From: Medicago truncatula
Lineage: Eukaryota > Streptophyta > Magnoliopsida > Fabales > Fabaceae
Assembly (NCBI RefSeq): GCF_003473485.1
Contig: NC_053044.1
Coordinates: 52,988,091-53,052,090, forward strand
Length of the DNA: 64,000 nucleotides
Direction of reading: 5' to 3'
Part shown: one piece after another, positions 1-13,034 of the stretch
How the letters are laid out: every line of letters starts with the position of its first letter
How positions within the stretch are numbered: position 1 is the first letter of the stretch
The notes under the pieces: model-generated
Seen by the model: only the letters and a program-made list of their open reading frames with translations
The model's database searches: none
Told to the model about the DNA's origin: nothing
Position numbers and translations under genes: made by a program

Positions 1-2231
1 AAAGAATATCTATGAATAATATTATTTCAATAGATATGTCCAGCCATTTAAATCACTCACCCACAGGATTATATACATACTAAGATACTTCATTCTCAAT
101 CTCCAATTCTTCATGCCTAAAAGCAATTAAAACTTGGTATACCGTCCACTTTCTCTCTGTCTAGACCATTAGAAGATCAAGTGAATGTTCGGCTTGCCGG
201 TGATATTGACATAGTCACGGTGAGCCTCCCCAATTTTGACAAAAGCTACATTTTGGAGAATCAACACGTTATTGCCGTGATTTGTCCAAACTCACCATCC
301 ATCTAAACATGCACTAAATCCCTTTTGATAATCTATAATCTAAATGCTTTATAGAATGTTAAGATCTTTTTCTCCCAAACATATCCTTAATTTACAAGAT
401 TCAAAAGAGAGAACAAAAAAAAAATTAAGTTATATCACTAACCACTTTTTCTGCAATCACATGTTTAGGCCGTACAAGTTTAGAAATGAATATTTACAAC
501 CAAAATAAATTAGACTGAAAAGTGAAAACTACATGCCATTGGCCGTTTTTTTCCTAAAGTCTCTGACACAATTGTACTGATGTATCATAATTTTCAAGCT
601 GAGTTAAAAGCAAATGGTTGTGAAGCTTTAGAAGTACTAGTAGCAAAATGAATGAAATAACGGTTTCAGAGCATAAAAAGTATATGGTCTACATTTATCA
701 AAGTTAAACAAGCATAGGTCATAGGTGCCACGAAGTCTACAATATCATAAAGAAGAAATTGACATAAAGGAGGAGATGAAACAGGTAGCTGCTTATCAAT
801 AAATACTCCCATGCATCATGGAGAAAAGTAATACATACTGGTGTTGCCATCAATGAGATTAGACTTTTTATCAGTACATTGTCCCTAAATATAGGAGTTC
901 GTCGACTAAATCAAGAGAATTAAGAAGGTTGATATTGGTATGAAATTTATTGACAACTTGTATTGTTTTAGTTTACTCTTTTAAAAGATAATAATGTTTC
1001 CATCAAAATATTTATTACAAGTTGCAGAAAAATATCTAAGTATATTGGTAAAAAAATGATTAATAGAGTTAAAAATTTGAAAGTAAGAATTTCAATAGGG
1101 TCTTATATTTAGGACGGATGTAGTATAATGAGGTGAAGAGCCTTTTTTTGTGTGTGTGAAAATCATGCTACAGTATGTCCTAACATCCTTCATTTATGAT
1201 CGTGGAAATGATACAAGGTCATCTCAACAATGTCTTTCTCTATGTACTTTTGTGGGGAACTAGTACAATTTTTGGAAAAATTAATTGATTTGTACAAATT
1301 TCGTTGATGGCTATACATAATACATCAGCCTGTATGAAGTTTTCACTCTGAACTGTGAACTGTTATTATATCAGTCAACGGGAAGGAGTGAGTTTTATTC
1401 AAAAAGAGCAGTAGTTACCAATTAATGTAGGTTTTCACTCTAAGCTGTTGGCACACACATAGACAAAGTACATCTTAACATACAAAAAAGTTCAAACTAA
1501 AGTCATTTCATAAAGGAAGCAAAAGCAAAAATTTAAATCGAACGGTGAAATTACCTGTTATGTGACTCAGATTGTTTTGCCATTAAGCTAAACCGGTCCA
1601 CTTTAAGCACAAACATGAGTCATGAAAATATCACATTTATTATATCAAGAGTGGTAGCTATTAACTCTTCAAGATGAGGTATAGCTGAATTACAATGGAG
1701 ATATCATATCCAAGTTCACAAAAATACCATTTTCATTTCATATATACATTAAAGCAATATAACTGAATTACAATAAAACTTTAATTATCCTTCAAAAAAA
1801 AAATACAACTTCAATTAATGGAGGTCTTACGGACTTGTTGAGGGGATGGAAAAAACTCGGCTGTTGAAAGTCTTGATACTTATTGGGGAATAGGGATAGA
1901 ACTTGGTTCGAAAGATTTGACCTTTGTAAATTGCAAGGTAGTTGTATGCAACTAGGCTACAAGGTAACTTTAATAAACTTATTTTACATACTGAAAATTT
2001 CTCAACATTATACTTTCTACAATCTATATAATCACAAGCACAACAGTCAACAGGGCCAGATTACAATTAAAAGCACTAATTACTATATGATGCAGTCTCA
2101 AAAACAAATGAGGGTTTTGTGAGTCAAAATATAAAAAACTCGTTACAACCAAAGTAGCTTAACTAAATGCCAAAAGGAAAACTATTGACGGTGGCAGAGC
2201 GGCCTTGTGCCCATGATCAAGCACAAAACAA
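1..2231. other. Intergenic, no gene seen
   Basis: AT-rich DNA downstream of the RDR6 gene. No open frame here resembles a known protein. It holds a MITE at 877-1120 and a short dispersed repeat near 195-330 that recurs at about 41885-42000. The stretch nearest 2231 must contain the RDR6 3' untranslated region, but no poly(A) site can be fixed. Confidence 0.6.
877..1120. mobile_element. Stowaway-type MITE
   Basis: The left end reads CATTGTCCCTAAATATAGG and the right end is a complementary CTTATATTTAGGACGGATG. The ends form imperfect terminal inverted repeats flanked by TA on both sides (875-876 and 1121-1122), the target duplication expected of Stowaway/mariner MITEs. Its 244 bp closely match the 246 bp of the related copy at 9491-9736. 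There is no coding capacity. Confidence 0.65.
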
Positions 2232-5200
2232 CTATAACCTTTCAGATAGATACTTCGCCAGAGAATCAACTTGCTTGGTTGAGTCAAAATCTTTAACTCT
2301 CCGATGCCTTGTCTTTGTGCAAGCAAGGTAATCAACTGCAATCCATGGAAAACTCAACATCACCATATTCCCCAAACTATCTGCACTCTGATTATCTGAG
2401 GATTTAAGCTGCAAATCAAGGGATTTCTTCACCCATTTAGGATGATATGTCACCTGATACCAGGCCGAAGCTTTTTGTTCATACAACAAATTTTTTTCTT
2501 TATCGCTTAATTCTCCAACATCTGACTTCAGTTTCTCAAAAATTTGCCTAAATTCTTTTTTCAGTGCACTGTACGAGTGCTTCAGCCTCTCCTTAAGTTC
2601 CCCTTGCTTCCTACTGTTGTATTTTGGCATGGACCAGATCTGTCCAGTGACAACTTCTTCTTCTGTTTTCACTTTGTATTGACCCAGTAATCCACTTAAC
2701 TGGCCATCATAAGAGCACCTTTGCTCCCATGCATCAGCAATGAATTCAGAAGATCCTGGAACCTCAAGATCTGTATCATAAAGTATATCACTTGACACAC
2801 AGTTGAATTCAGGAGCATCAATATCTTTATCATACGCATCTTTAATCCTCCGGTAAAGTCTCCCCAGGATTTTTTTGGACTTGTATGATTGATGGTGCTC
2901 TTTCCCCATAAAATCAGGGTACAGTTTCGGTTTCAGATTTGAGGGCATGGTGACAAGCTTACCGGTCTTCGGAAAATCAACTGCGGTAGCTGCTAACTCA
3001 GCTAAGTGTACGCAGTTCTCATCCAAGGCACCGTAGTCACTGGAATCAGCATGTACCACATGTGCATTGCAAATTGAACCCAACTGCTCATTCACCATGT
3101 TTCTGACAAAAAAATCTATGATGTCCTGCAGCGTGGACGACAAAACAACTTAATACAGCTGACTCATTTTCACAACACATACTCGACAAGAAAATTCACT
3201 ACTGAAGTTTGGTACATCAAGACAAGTTAAAAAAACAATGTGCTACAGAGTATATACAAAAACATGAGCAACATAACACAGTCGCAACATTTAACTCAGA
3301 TGTTATAATTGTGTGTGTAGAAACAGTTCCTAATACAATCAAGTTAATGCGCAGAATTAGAAACAGTTCCTAGCATACTCAAATTGTATGCTCAATCAAA
3401 AGAAATGTTTGGCAAGTCCTTGTAGTAAACATATTGCTAATCAAAGTCATAATGCTATGAATAATTCATGCGAAAATCAACAGTCCTATATTGTTATTAC
3501 CCATTTACATTCATATACAAAGCATATAGGCATTAAGTATGGAGCTACATAGATGACATTCAAAAAGCACACACCTGGACAGTGACTTGCCGTGTTTGAA
3601 GCCGGCTTTCTTGAGCCGCATACTCCATAGGTGGCCAGCTCCTCTTACTTGGTGGAATGAGATTTCCATCCCAAGTGACAAAATAAAGATCCCCGTCAAG
3701 GTCACTTCCAGAAGCTTCATCTGTATGGGGTCTTTCGCCCTTTTGAGGGAAAACAACACAGTCATATAAATGATGCAAATCCGGGACATCGACTGCCTCC
3801 AAAACTCTCACATCTCCAGGGTGAAGACATGGATTTTTGGCTATAACCACTATACCTTTAACCACGTGCACGGTTTTGGTCTCTGAAAATCTTGAGCCGT
3901 GCTTTGAGAAACAATTTTCAAGAGAAGGAGTAGACACTTGAACAAAGCATTGCCCTTGTTCAAGCACACCCAACTCATCTAAGACGCCCATCAACCATCT
4001 GCCTGATGAAACAAAAATCCTAGACTTTTCTCTAAGGCCCCAAAGTTGTGCAGCACGTATAGAGTTTAGCATGCCTCTAAGATGAGGTTCTGTTTTGGGA
4101 CTGAAGCCACAACTTAACATTATTGCTGCAGCGTTTCCATGCTCGGCACAAGACTTGGTTAGAACATCATAGGCCACGTCTCGATCAACCAGCATTTGAT
4201 TTAAACTTGAAATCATTCCCTCCTGCATTTTCCAGAATATTTCATCAGGCACATCCAGAGCTGAAAGCAATGTTATAATCTGCCTGTTAAGAAAACCAGG
4301 TTGAAACCTAGTCCAGGCACAGATCTCCAAGGTAGTATGAGTGGATTGAAACTTGTTCATGCTGGGTCTCAAAGAAAGCTTGATTCCATCCCCTTTAGCG
4401 GGCCAGCAGGCTACAACCCCTTTAAAACCAGCATACCTGATCTGGTAAGCCGAGGGTGCCTTGTCCAATTTCAATTTTTCAGCAACTTCAACTGCAAGAT
4501 CCGTAGTGATAATACCAATGCCATCAGAGAAAACATAATTATTCCTCTCCACATCAGGGAGCATCGAGTTAACTTCATTCGCAGGAACTTCTACTGATGC
4601 ATATGTGGATGAGAAGCATTGCCCCATCCTAGCCGCACACTTTGCAACATTCTTCTGATTAAACCTACCCATCCAATTTCTTATATCATCACAAGTTATG
4701 TCCTTGTCCTCAGCAAAAAACCAAGCAGAACGATCTCTAAGTTGATTGGATGAAAAAGCTAAAAATGAATATTTTCGGCCACAAAAGTAAAACCCGTCAT
4801 CCAGGATTGTCTTCACCCTTTTATATATTCTCGTCTTCTGTTGGAAGGAGTTTGATGTGATTTCCTTCACAATGGGAGCAACATAATAGTTAAGAGCATA
4901 ATTATTAAGTGTTTGCTGTCCTTCATCCATAAAGGTGACTCTCAAGAATCGGTCTGAAACTTCTCTAAATCTTCTGAGGACTCTATTGGACAATTCAACT
5001 TCTGGTGATATACAATAGGCTTTTGTTGGGGTAACAACTAGCCTTCTAACCTCCATAACATCATCGGACTGCTTGGAGATCTGATAAAATTTTGGATTTC
5101 TGAGCAACCATTTTTGGACTGCTTCTAGTCTCTTAGCTGCATCAAACACTGGGTGCTTGTAAGTACATATGTGCTTCAGAGCAGCCACGTTGACATCCTT

Positions 5201-6292
5201 AGGTTGGTTTTTCAGCAATTCAAAAAACTTGTTTGATAAACTATACTGATTGAATATTCCTCTGTGTACAATTGCATTAATCAAGAACATTATATCAAAA
5301 GAAATGTCCTTCTGAGAATCTATGTAGAAGAAAGCATCTGACATGGGAACCCCAAAATCAGGTTCATTTTGTATCTTAGGTGGCCGTTTAAGCGGAATCC
5401 GTGGCACTCTTTGGCGTCTCAAATATTCCAAGGCCTTGTTCAATTTGGCACCATGACGTGGTGGGATTGATATTCTATAATAATTGCATCGTCCAATGGC
5501 TCCACTGGGGGTAAAGTCTGTGGTCCTGATCCAAGGATCATCGTCGTCTAACAAATCAATTGTGACCGATTCATCAATGTCGTCATCGGCAGTTCTGTAC
5601 CAAACCAACGGTGACGAAGCTAGGCGTAATAAAACAACAAGATGCGAAGTATCATCATATCTTTGGATCTCCTCTATGTCTCTAATCAAGAATCCCACCT
5701 TAAAATCACATTTTATCACTGCTTGTTTACCTATTCCTTTGAATGAGAATGCAGTATCCCTATTGAAACAAATCTTGCATATTTTGTCAAAAGGGTCCAC
5801 TAGAAAGTTTACCCCTTTATCGCACCCTCTCCAAGCAACAGTAAAATCCGCCGGGCTAACCAAAGTCCCAATTTCAACGATTACATCCGACATCTTAAAA
5901 GGAGCTTCAGTTCGCCTCCTTTGGTTCAGGAAGTTTGGATTTTGTGGCCCACTGATGACCTTTAACACCTTACCATTCAAAATTAGGTCACAGCGACCTG
6001 CAGCATTGAGGGCCTCAGTTGCAGAATCCGGCAAAGTAAAATGCACAAAGGCATGAGGTGCCACCTTCTTATAGTCATCCGTAATTTCTATCTGTTTTGT
6101 ATCAGTCATAGTAAATTCTGGATATGACTCCGGAGGAGTACAAGAAGTCTTCAGCCGACATCTATCAACATATCCGATCTTGGATTCCAAGTATGACACC
6201 AAATCAGAAGCTTTGACATCAGAGTCAAATCCACCGATGCTGACTTGAGTAGTAGTAAGCACTGAATCTTTTACACTTCCTTCTAAATCCAT
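2232..6292 (-). CDS. RDR6: RNA-dependent RNA polymerase 6 (RDR6/SGS2/SDE1)
   Basis: RDR6 copies single-stranded RNA into double-stranded RNA for trans-acting siRNAs, virus-triggered silencing and transgene silencing, acting with SGS3 and DCL4 in cytoplasmic bodies. There are two coding exons: 6292-3575 and 3125-2232. The intron has a CAG/GTGTGT donor and a CTGCAG acceptor and is in phase 0, giving ...TVQ|DIIDFF, a junction that matches Arabidopsis RDR6 from memory. The product is 1203 residues; Arabidopsis RDR6 has about 1196. The catalytic motif DLDGD lies at residues 864-868, just before the intron. The N-terminal part (TQVSIGGF, then RCRLKTS) is the RRM-like head typical of RDR6. The start is the ATG at 6292. 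The 16 upstream in-frame codons are excluded because an AG acceptor (TTTACAG) lies between them and this ATG, showing an intron in the 5' leader. No stop or frameshift is seen, so the gene looks functional. Confidence 0.96.
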
Positions 6293-6299
6293 GTTACCA

Positions 6300-7090
6300 A
6301 AAGTCTGTAAATTCAAAATCACACAAATTGAGATTTCCACTATAAACCATACTTAATATAAAACAAAAAATTAGGTATTGGAAAGGGAATATTTCCATCT
6401 TGTAAAGAAAATTCAACAAATCAGTCATCAAACATTCTAAAATTGACAAAGAATATTGAGATAAAGAGACACAGGGATATGAAAATTTCAGCAAATTAAT
6501 TTTAGTCTCAAGAAAACCCTAGAAATGAAAATAATGTACCCGAGACAATCCCGGCGAGTTCTAACTATACAGAAACAAATTGATACCAAGAAAGGGGAAC
6601 ACAAAAAACATGTCTAAAACAAAGTTGAGTCATTGCAGTTAATTTAGCTAATTTTCTTTTGATGTTCTTTCATTTGAACAATATTTTATACATTGTTAGG
6701 GTTATTCATCGTAATAAACATAATGATAGGTAAGAAATAACAAACAAAATTTACAGAATCTAGAAACAATTTGACAGAGACAAGAAAGAAACCTAGCGTT
6801 TTCTTGGCGAAATCAAAGACTGATAACCTGCATAATACATTAATGAAAAAATATAGTAAAATAGCCAAAATTGAAAACAGAAGAAAGTAGCAAATTTAAC
6901 ACCCCCTTACCAATTCTCAGAAAGAAAGAAAAAAAGCTCCGTTAAAAAAAATGTAATTGTAGAAAGTGATTTAAGGAAGGAAGTGGAATTGGAAGTTGGG
7001 AGCGAAGTGTAAAGTTTGTTTCGGATTCTGTTATCTTCTCTTCTTCACTTCACACGCGGTTTGAGTGAGTGAGTGAGTGAGTGAGTGGAG
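6300..7090 (-). other. RDR6 5' leader intron and promoter-proximal region
   Basis: Read on the minus strand, a TTTACAG acceptor lies about 12 bases before the RDR6 start codon, so the leader is spliced. The upstream leader exon probably lies near 6830-7020, where pyrimidine-rich leader-like sequence occurs; its edges are not certain. A (GAGT)n microsatellite of about six units lies at 7061-7087, at the presumed promoter edge. Confidence 0.5.
7061..7087. repeat. (GAGT)n microsatellite
   Basis: About six perfect tandem GAGT units, just upstream of the presumed RDR6 transcription start. Confidence 0.9.
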
Positions 7091-7944
7091 TATGAGTGTC
7101 AATTTTAGTGTGACTTTCAATGTAAGGTGAGAATGTAGTATGTACTTCCTTTTCTTCATAATTATACTTATACACTTAACCTTTCATCTATTGTTTATTT
7201 CCTTTAAAAAAAACTCTATTTTTATAGGTCTTTTTTTAGGGAATTTAATATAGATATTTTAAAAATTAAAAATTTCAAAATTATTTTAAGGCAAATAATT
7301 GTTTTTCTACCCAAAAAAATGAATATTTATTTTGATTAGCTTTTCTTGAAAGTTATATGTGTTTTTAACTACTATCAAATGAGTTACATGCTTTTTTCTA
7401 GAACAAAACTTAATGTCCGTTTCACAAATTTATTTTTGTTGTTCCTCTCATAAAGAGATGGTTTTTAATTATTTTTTAAAATAAGTATAAAAAAGTTGTC
7501 TTTTAAAAATAAAAATAAACATCTTTGTGAGAGAAACAACAAAAATATCATGTGTAGGACTATGTATAAGTTTTGTACTTCTTTTATTTTATTTTAGAAT
7601 AAAAAGGGCTGAAATTCAAAAATCAAAATATTTCTTTTCAATCGGAACAATTGAATCACAAATTGTAATCTATATTTTATGCATTGGTTACATAAATTTT
7701 TAAAATGTTTTTATTTAAAGATCTTAAAGAGTGTCTGAGACACTCGTTAACATTTTCTCTTAGTATTTTCTACAAATTAGTTGTGATTATAGGAGACTTC
7801 CCCGCGATGATCCTAACTATTCATTCTTTTGGCAAGTTATGACCAAATCTAATATTAGGCTGCCTTCGATTTTGGAACTCAACCCAAAAATGTTTTAATA
7901 ATTGGGGTTACCCTGTGTCTTTTTCTTTCTTTTACAGGATTATG

Positions 7945-8870
7945 GTCATAGTTTTAAAATTCGGACCGGTTCAAATGGGAACCAGTGGAGTACAGTTCGA
8001 AGTGTTTATTGGATCAGCTATGTTGCGTTAAACCGGTGAGAATCGACCAAACCCGATAAAAATCAATGACCTAACGGTTTTTCTAATTGGCTGAATCAGT
8101 GCTTCAATTTAACCACGTTTCTAGTTTTTTTTTCGAAAAATAAAAAACAAAACCTATTAATTGACATGAAAGGGAGTCAAACACGCGACCAACAATTAAA
8201 GCAAAGGCATAAGATTTAACCAATAGAATATAAAGCAGTTTTGTGATTAATTCAACTTTTTATATTATATTCAAATGCATAAACAAACTTTTTTCACTTT
8301 GTATTTTATTATTCACGTTTTTTTTTATCTATTACTATTGTTTTTTGGAAGCCAGTACACTATTCATGTATGCTTCGATTCTCTTTTGACTAAACGTATT
8401 TTTTTGGTTACTTTTGACTAAACGTATATGCTTCGAGTTGTTCATTTATTTTGGTCAAAAGAAGTTGTAATTTATTTTATTTTTGATAAAAATAAAATAA
8501 TAAAGCATTCCACCATAACAGCACAACCTCCAGATCATTGCTCATATTAAAATTAAAATATATTTTTAATATTTATTTAAATATGGTATGATTTTGTAAA
8601 GCTATAAAAATGCACATTATTATGATTAATTTTGATGAGTTTAACAATTGGTAGATTTTATGAGTTTTTTATTCATCGAGTTAGGTGATCTAGTTTAATC
8701 TGATTCATCACAATTTAATATATGTGTAGACCTAGACCGAGTTTTACAATCGAGTTATTTTGTTTAATCTGATTCAGTTATGTGTTTCAACCAATAACCT
8801 AGTGGTTGAATCAATGACCGAGTAACTTTACCGAATCATTTATATGTCTGGTTTTTAAAACTATGATTGA
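7945..8870. mobile_element. Non-autonomous DNA element with TCATAGTTTTAAAA ends
   Basis: A TCATAGTTTTAAAATTCGG end at about 7947 is mirrored by a TTTTTAAAACTATGA end at about 8866. Both are followed inward by diverged sequence of the same kind (accgg/gaatc-rich). The segment is about 920 bp and has no reading frame. This inverted-end pattern is common in plant repeats, but no clean target duplication was found, so the superfamily is open. Confidence 0.4.
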
Positions 8871-9274
8871 GATACCACTATAATATTCCGATTAATTCTA
8901 TGTATTTTTTTATATTTCCCTCGTAAGTTATGAGTAAATACATGTCATGATTTTTTAAAAAGAAGTATCAAGTATATAATATATAAGGAGAATGTTAATT
9001 AGTGTCCTAAGGACATTGGTTAAGCATTCAAAACGAGTAAATTTTCATGAAAAAAGTGTGTAATAATTACTTAATATAAAATGATATCTTATATTTTAAA
9101 GATAAAATTTCTATTTGTAAATTCATTAACCAATGTCCTTATAACACTTATTAGCAAGAACCATAATATAAACTTAAGTTTACCATTAATTTGAATTTGC
9201 AATACATTTTGTGTGCATTAAAAACTAGTTCCCACTTTGTGTTCTAGTTTATATACAAAATATTATGCACATAA

Positions 9275-9452
9275 ACCAATTTGTTTGGGCTTTAGTGGCA
9301 AGGAGCTCCTTCCAAGGACGTATCCCGGGAATATCGGGTTCGATTCTCATGGGGAACAACGTTTGGTCAGTGTGCATGCCTCTACGCACGAGCCGAATTA
9401 GTCGCCCACCTTTAGTGGGTCGGAAACTGGTACGAAAGCAAAAAAAAAAAAA
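9275..9452 (+). mobile_element. tRNA-derived SINE with 15-bp target duplication
   Basis: The element has an internal B-box-like GGTTCGATTCTC, ends in a run of about 13 A, and is flanked by identical 15-bp direct repeats ATATTATGCACATAA (9260-9274 and 9453-9467). Target duplication, polymerase III promoter box and A tail together identify a SINE. The perfect duplications suggest a fairly recent insertion. Confidence 0.85.
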
Positions 9453-9490
9453 ATATTATGCACATAATATAATAATATAAACTTAAACTA

Positions 9491-9736
9491 CTACTTCCGT
9501 CCCTAATTATAAGACCCTTTTGAGAAAATTTGTTGTCCCTTTTTATAAGACTCTTTTGCTATTTCCAACTACATTAATTATTTCTTTACATACATGCCCC
9601 TGTTTATCATACATCTTTTTTTTCAATTAGCAATAAATAACATGTTGAAAACATAAACCAACTCTCGTTACAAACATATATCCACTATCTTAATTCCCGT
9701 TATTTTTTCAAAAGGGGCCTATAATTAGGGACGGAG
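9491..9736. mobile_element. Stowaway-type MITE, left member of an inverted pair
   Basis: It begins CTACTTCCGTCCCTAATTAT after a TA and ends ATAATTAGGGACGGAG, a near-perfect inverted terminal repeat. It abuts an inverted relative at 9737, and together they make an imperfect palindrome of about 0.5 kb centred on ACGGAGCTCCGT. Confidence 0.75.
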
Positions 9737-9992
9737 CTCCGTCCCTAATTATAGGGCCCTTTAGAAAAAATAACGGGAATTAAGAAAATTGATAGTGATA
9801 ATAAATTTGTTGGTAATTACTATTGGTTTTACAATTTTATCCTTAAGAGAGAGAGTTAATTTATGTTTTTAATATAGTATTTAATGTTGATTGAAGAAAA
9901 ATATACAAAATAAATAGGGGTATGATGGTGAAAAATTAATTAATGCACTTGAAAATAACAAAGGGGTCTTATATTTAATCCATTTTGTGTTT
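9737..9992. mobile_element. Stowaway-type MITE, right member of an inverted pair
   Basis: It starts CTCCGTCCCTAATTATAGGG exactly where the left copy ends. Its interior is a diverged reverse complement of the left copy's interior. The far end (GGGGTCTTATATTTAAT) is degraded, so the right boundary is approximate. Confidence 0.6.
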
Positions 9993-10114
9993 TTGTATTG
10001 AACAGAGAAATATACGATACACTCCCAGTTCCCACTTTGTTGAGTTACATTTAACGATTCTCTTTCTTTTATTTCCCCTTCGATTGGTCCAAAATGAATA
10101 CATATGGTGCCATT

Positions 10115-10122
10115 GCATATTC
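10115..10122. promoter_or_regulatory. P1BS (PHR1-binding) site, distal
   Basis: GCATATTC fits the palindromic P1BS consensus GNATATNC bound by PHR1-type MYB-CC factors. It lies 427 bp before the SPX start codon. SPX genes are classic PHR1 targets induced by phosphate starvation. Confidence 0.55.
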
Positions 10123-10311
10123 TATTACTTATTCAAGATTTTTCAAATTCTGACTGCGTCAAAATAAAAAAAATCAATAATTGTGATTATTATATTTTTT
10201 AGATAATATGAGTCCAAATATAGCTTCTCGACAATTCACTACGTTGCATCCTATGACCGTGGAATTATCCAAAAGCACCATGGAATGGCACTAGGTTGCC
10301 CAAGGTCAAGA

Positions 10312-10319
10312 GAATATTC
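10312..10319. promoter_or_regulatory. P1BS (PHR1-binding) site, proximal
   Basis: GAATATTC is a perfectly palindromic match to GNATATNC. It lies about 75 bp upstream of the likely TATA box, a good position for activating the SPX gene under low phosphate. Confidence 0.65.
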
Positions 10320-10386
10320 TATATCTAACAAGACAAGAAAAGTAACACATAAAATAGAATTATACTGTTATATACCCGCACTGTAT

Positions 10387-10396
10387 TTTTATATAG
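10387..10396 (+). promoter_or_regulatory. Probable TATA box of the SPX gene
   Basis: TTTTATATAG lies about 155 bp before the start codon and downstream of the proximal P1BS. Transcription would then start near 10420, leaving a leader of about 130 nt. Confidence 0.5.
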
Positions 10397-10548
10397 GAAA
10401 AAACCGGCCTAACCAATGCAAATGTTGAACATAGAACATAATTTAATACTAATTCATCAGTTTAAATACACTTGACTCATCTTCATTTGAACACTCCCTT
10501 TGATCACTCCCTTGTGCAAAAAAGTGAGCAAAGGATCTTAACATTGTC

Positions 10549-11655
10549 ATGAAGTTCTGGAAGATCTTGAAGAGCCAAATCGAGCAGACCCTGCCCGAAT
10601 GGCGCGACCAGTTCTTGTCCTACAAAAACTTGAAGAAACAGTTGAAGGCTATGTGTCCCAAAGATGCTCACACCCCTCCCATATGGGATGCTCACCAGGT
10701 CAGCCACTTCCTTTGCCTATTGGAGGTTGAGATTGACAAGTTCAACACTTTCTTTGTTAACAAGGAAGAAGAATACATCATCAAATGGAAGGTAACATAA
10801 ACATAGGTAGCCTTATTTTTAAATCCGTCGTATGCCTCAATATGTATTGGTCCAGCCTTGACATATGTTGTATGTTTCGTAATTTTCTTTATGCAGGAGT
10901 TGCAAGACAGAGTTGACAGGGTCATGGATTATTCAGATTTGGAGTTGATGTCATTATGGAGGGAAATAGTTGACTTCCATGGGGAGATGGTTTTGTTGGA
11001 GAACTATAGTGCACTTAACTACACAGGCATGATCTAAATTCTAATCTAAGATCTGATATAGTTATATATTCATGAATAATGTAACTGTTGACTTGTGTGT
11101 GTTTTTAATTCATTTGAAAAGAGAAATTTATTAGATTATATATCATGAATGTTTATGCAGGTTTAGTGAAGATAATAAAGAAACACGATAAGCGAACTGG
11201 TGGACTACTTCGCTTGCCGTTTATCCAAGAGGTTCTGAACCAGCCCTTTTTCGAAACTGATGTGCTTAACAACCTTGTTAAGGAGTGTGAGGTGCTACTG
11301 AACATTCTTTTTACCAACAATGATAGCCCTTCTTGCCCTTGCACATCAACTAGTGAGGAAAATGAAGAAAATAAAGAGAAGCTGATGCAGGTTCCTGAAG
11401 AAATTGCTGAAATTGAAAATATGGAGAATGTGCTCATCAAGCTAACTTTATCAGCATTGCGTACCTTGGAAGAAATTCGCGGTCAAAGCTCAACAGTAAG
11501 CATTTTCTATTTAGTCTTTGTAATTTTGAAAGGTGATACAACTGGTACATGTATGAGTTTTGCTCATGTATGCGGAATTTTTGCAGAAGCAAGGGGTAAA
11601 AACTAAAACGTCAGGTGAAGCTTGTGGAGACAAGGAAAAGGTAGCACATTCATAG
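10549..11655 (+). CDS. SPX domain-containing protein (SPX1/2/3 class)
   Basis: Stand-alone SPX proteins bind inositol pyrophosphates when phosphate is plentiful and then hold PHR1-type MYB factors off their promoters. The four coding exons are 10549-10791, 10897-11026, 11161-11495 and 11587-11655, encoding 258 residues, the usual size for SPX1-3. The N-terminus ([19 protein letters not shown]) and the block [15 protein letters not shown] are SPX signatures. Y25, K29 and the lysines around 128-135 lie where the inositol-pyrophosphate pocket is formed. No EXS, MFS or RING domain follows, which excludes PHO1, SPX-MFS and NLA proteins. Intron 2 uses a GC donor (ACACAG|GCATGA). Two P1BS sites upstream suggest the usual feedback loop, with PHR1 switching on its own inhibitor. 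The last exon encodes a short Lys/Gly-rich tail that is not conserved in my memory, so the exact C-terminus is less sure. Confidence 0.92.
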
Positions 11656-12054
11656 AATGGATCCTGAAGCTACTCGTCTTAGTCAAAATAATCTGAACCG
11701 TCTTTAAGAGATATCTTACTATTAGCATCAATTATGGCTGGTGAATTGTGATCACCTGAATATTTATTTATACTGTTCTAGATGAATAACTAAATAAGTA
11801 GTGTATAGAAAGAAATCAAGACTGTTTTGCCATTCAATGAAGTATGTAATAATGGATTAATATTTGATATACATTAGAGCATCTATGTTTCCTTGAGCAT
11901 CATATGATAGTGTCCTGCATCTTTTTTTTTAGCAACCACTATGGCTACAAGTGAACTGAGATAACTAAACACAAAGTTTAAAGAGTGAAAAGTATTTGAA
12001 CCAAAACAATTAATATATACTGAACTTGTTCGCTATCGTTGGATCTGTCCCTCC

Positions 12055-13034
12055 TTACTGATCATATGTGCTCAAGAAGCCACCAATAAATCCAGCTCCA
12101 TTGCAATTCCCACATAACATCTCCTTCCTGCCTCTGAAGTAAAAAGAAGATGAACAATAATATGAAAATAAATGGTTTTTTTAACACTTCTGCCAAAACT
12201 TCCTTCTTCCCTTTTGGAGCTAGAAAAAATTGAGCTAGAAAAAATTGACACGAATACTTATATGATTGTTGGGAGGAACTAATAGAAACAACTCATAACA
12301 TTTCTATAAGTTGTTTTCAGCATATTTCAATAAGCTCTCCATGATAGCTTATGGAAACAGCTGATAGATAGCTTAGACGAAAACACTTGACTTTATTTTA
12401 TCTTTTGTTATAAAAATATCTTACACATAAGCACTTAAGTAGGTTGTTTATCCAAACAAGGCCTAATCGGAAGGGGGCATGGCTTAATATTCATTATGTT
12501 CCTCAATAATGTTAGAAGACTCAATATTCAAAAGTTTGCATTTACAAAGCTAGATTAACAATTAGGTTTTCTTTTCTGTATCAGATCGTAGAATGCACAT
12601 AAAATAAAACAATACTCGTATAAAATAGAATGATTTTACTAATTAGGTACCCGCAAAGCCAACAGGATGCACCAGCTTTAAACAGTCCATCAAAAATATC
12701 AACAGAGTTCACTCCGCTACCTTTGCATTGAGAACAGACAATAGCTCCTGTTAATTGCACAAAATATATTTTCACCTTCAAGAACCGCTAATACAATACA
12801 AGAAGCACTGTTGTTCAATATCAACAATTTACACATTCATAGTGAAAAAAACAAAAGTAAATTAAAATTGAATAGTTAGTTACTAGCTAACCACATGACA
12901 TCTTACCATTTCCATCACAATCAGCACAAATGACACTATTTGGTTTTGTGTTTTGCTGGTTGTCATTTGTAGCCTACATAAATAAATAATCAAAAGCTTA
13001 ATAATACAAACATTGCTAACTATTTTTCATGGAA

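Noticed and set aside
1883-2122. 79-codon frame left of RDR6
   Set aside because: Low-complexity translation with no similarity recognised. Likely chance or RDR6 3' flanking DNA.
6293-6340. Longer N-terminus for RDR6
   Set aside because: A splice acceptor lies between the upstream ATG and the family-conserved start, and the extra residues have no counterpart in RDR6 proteins.
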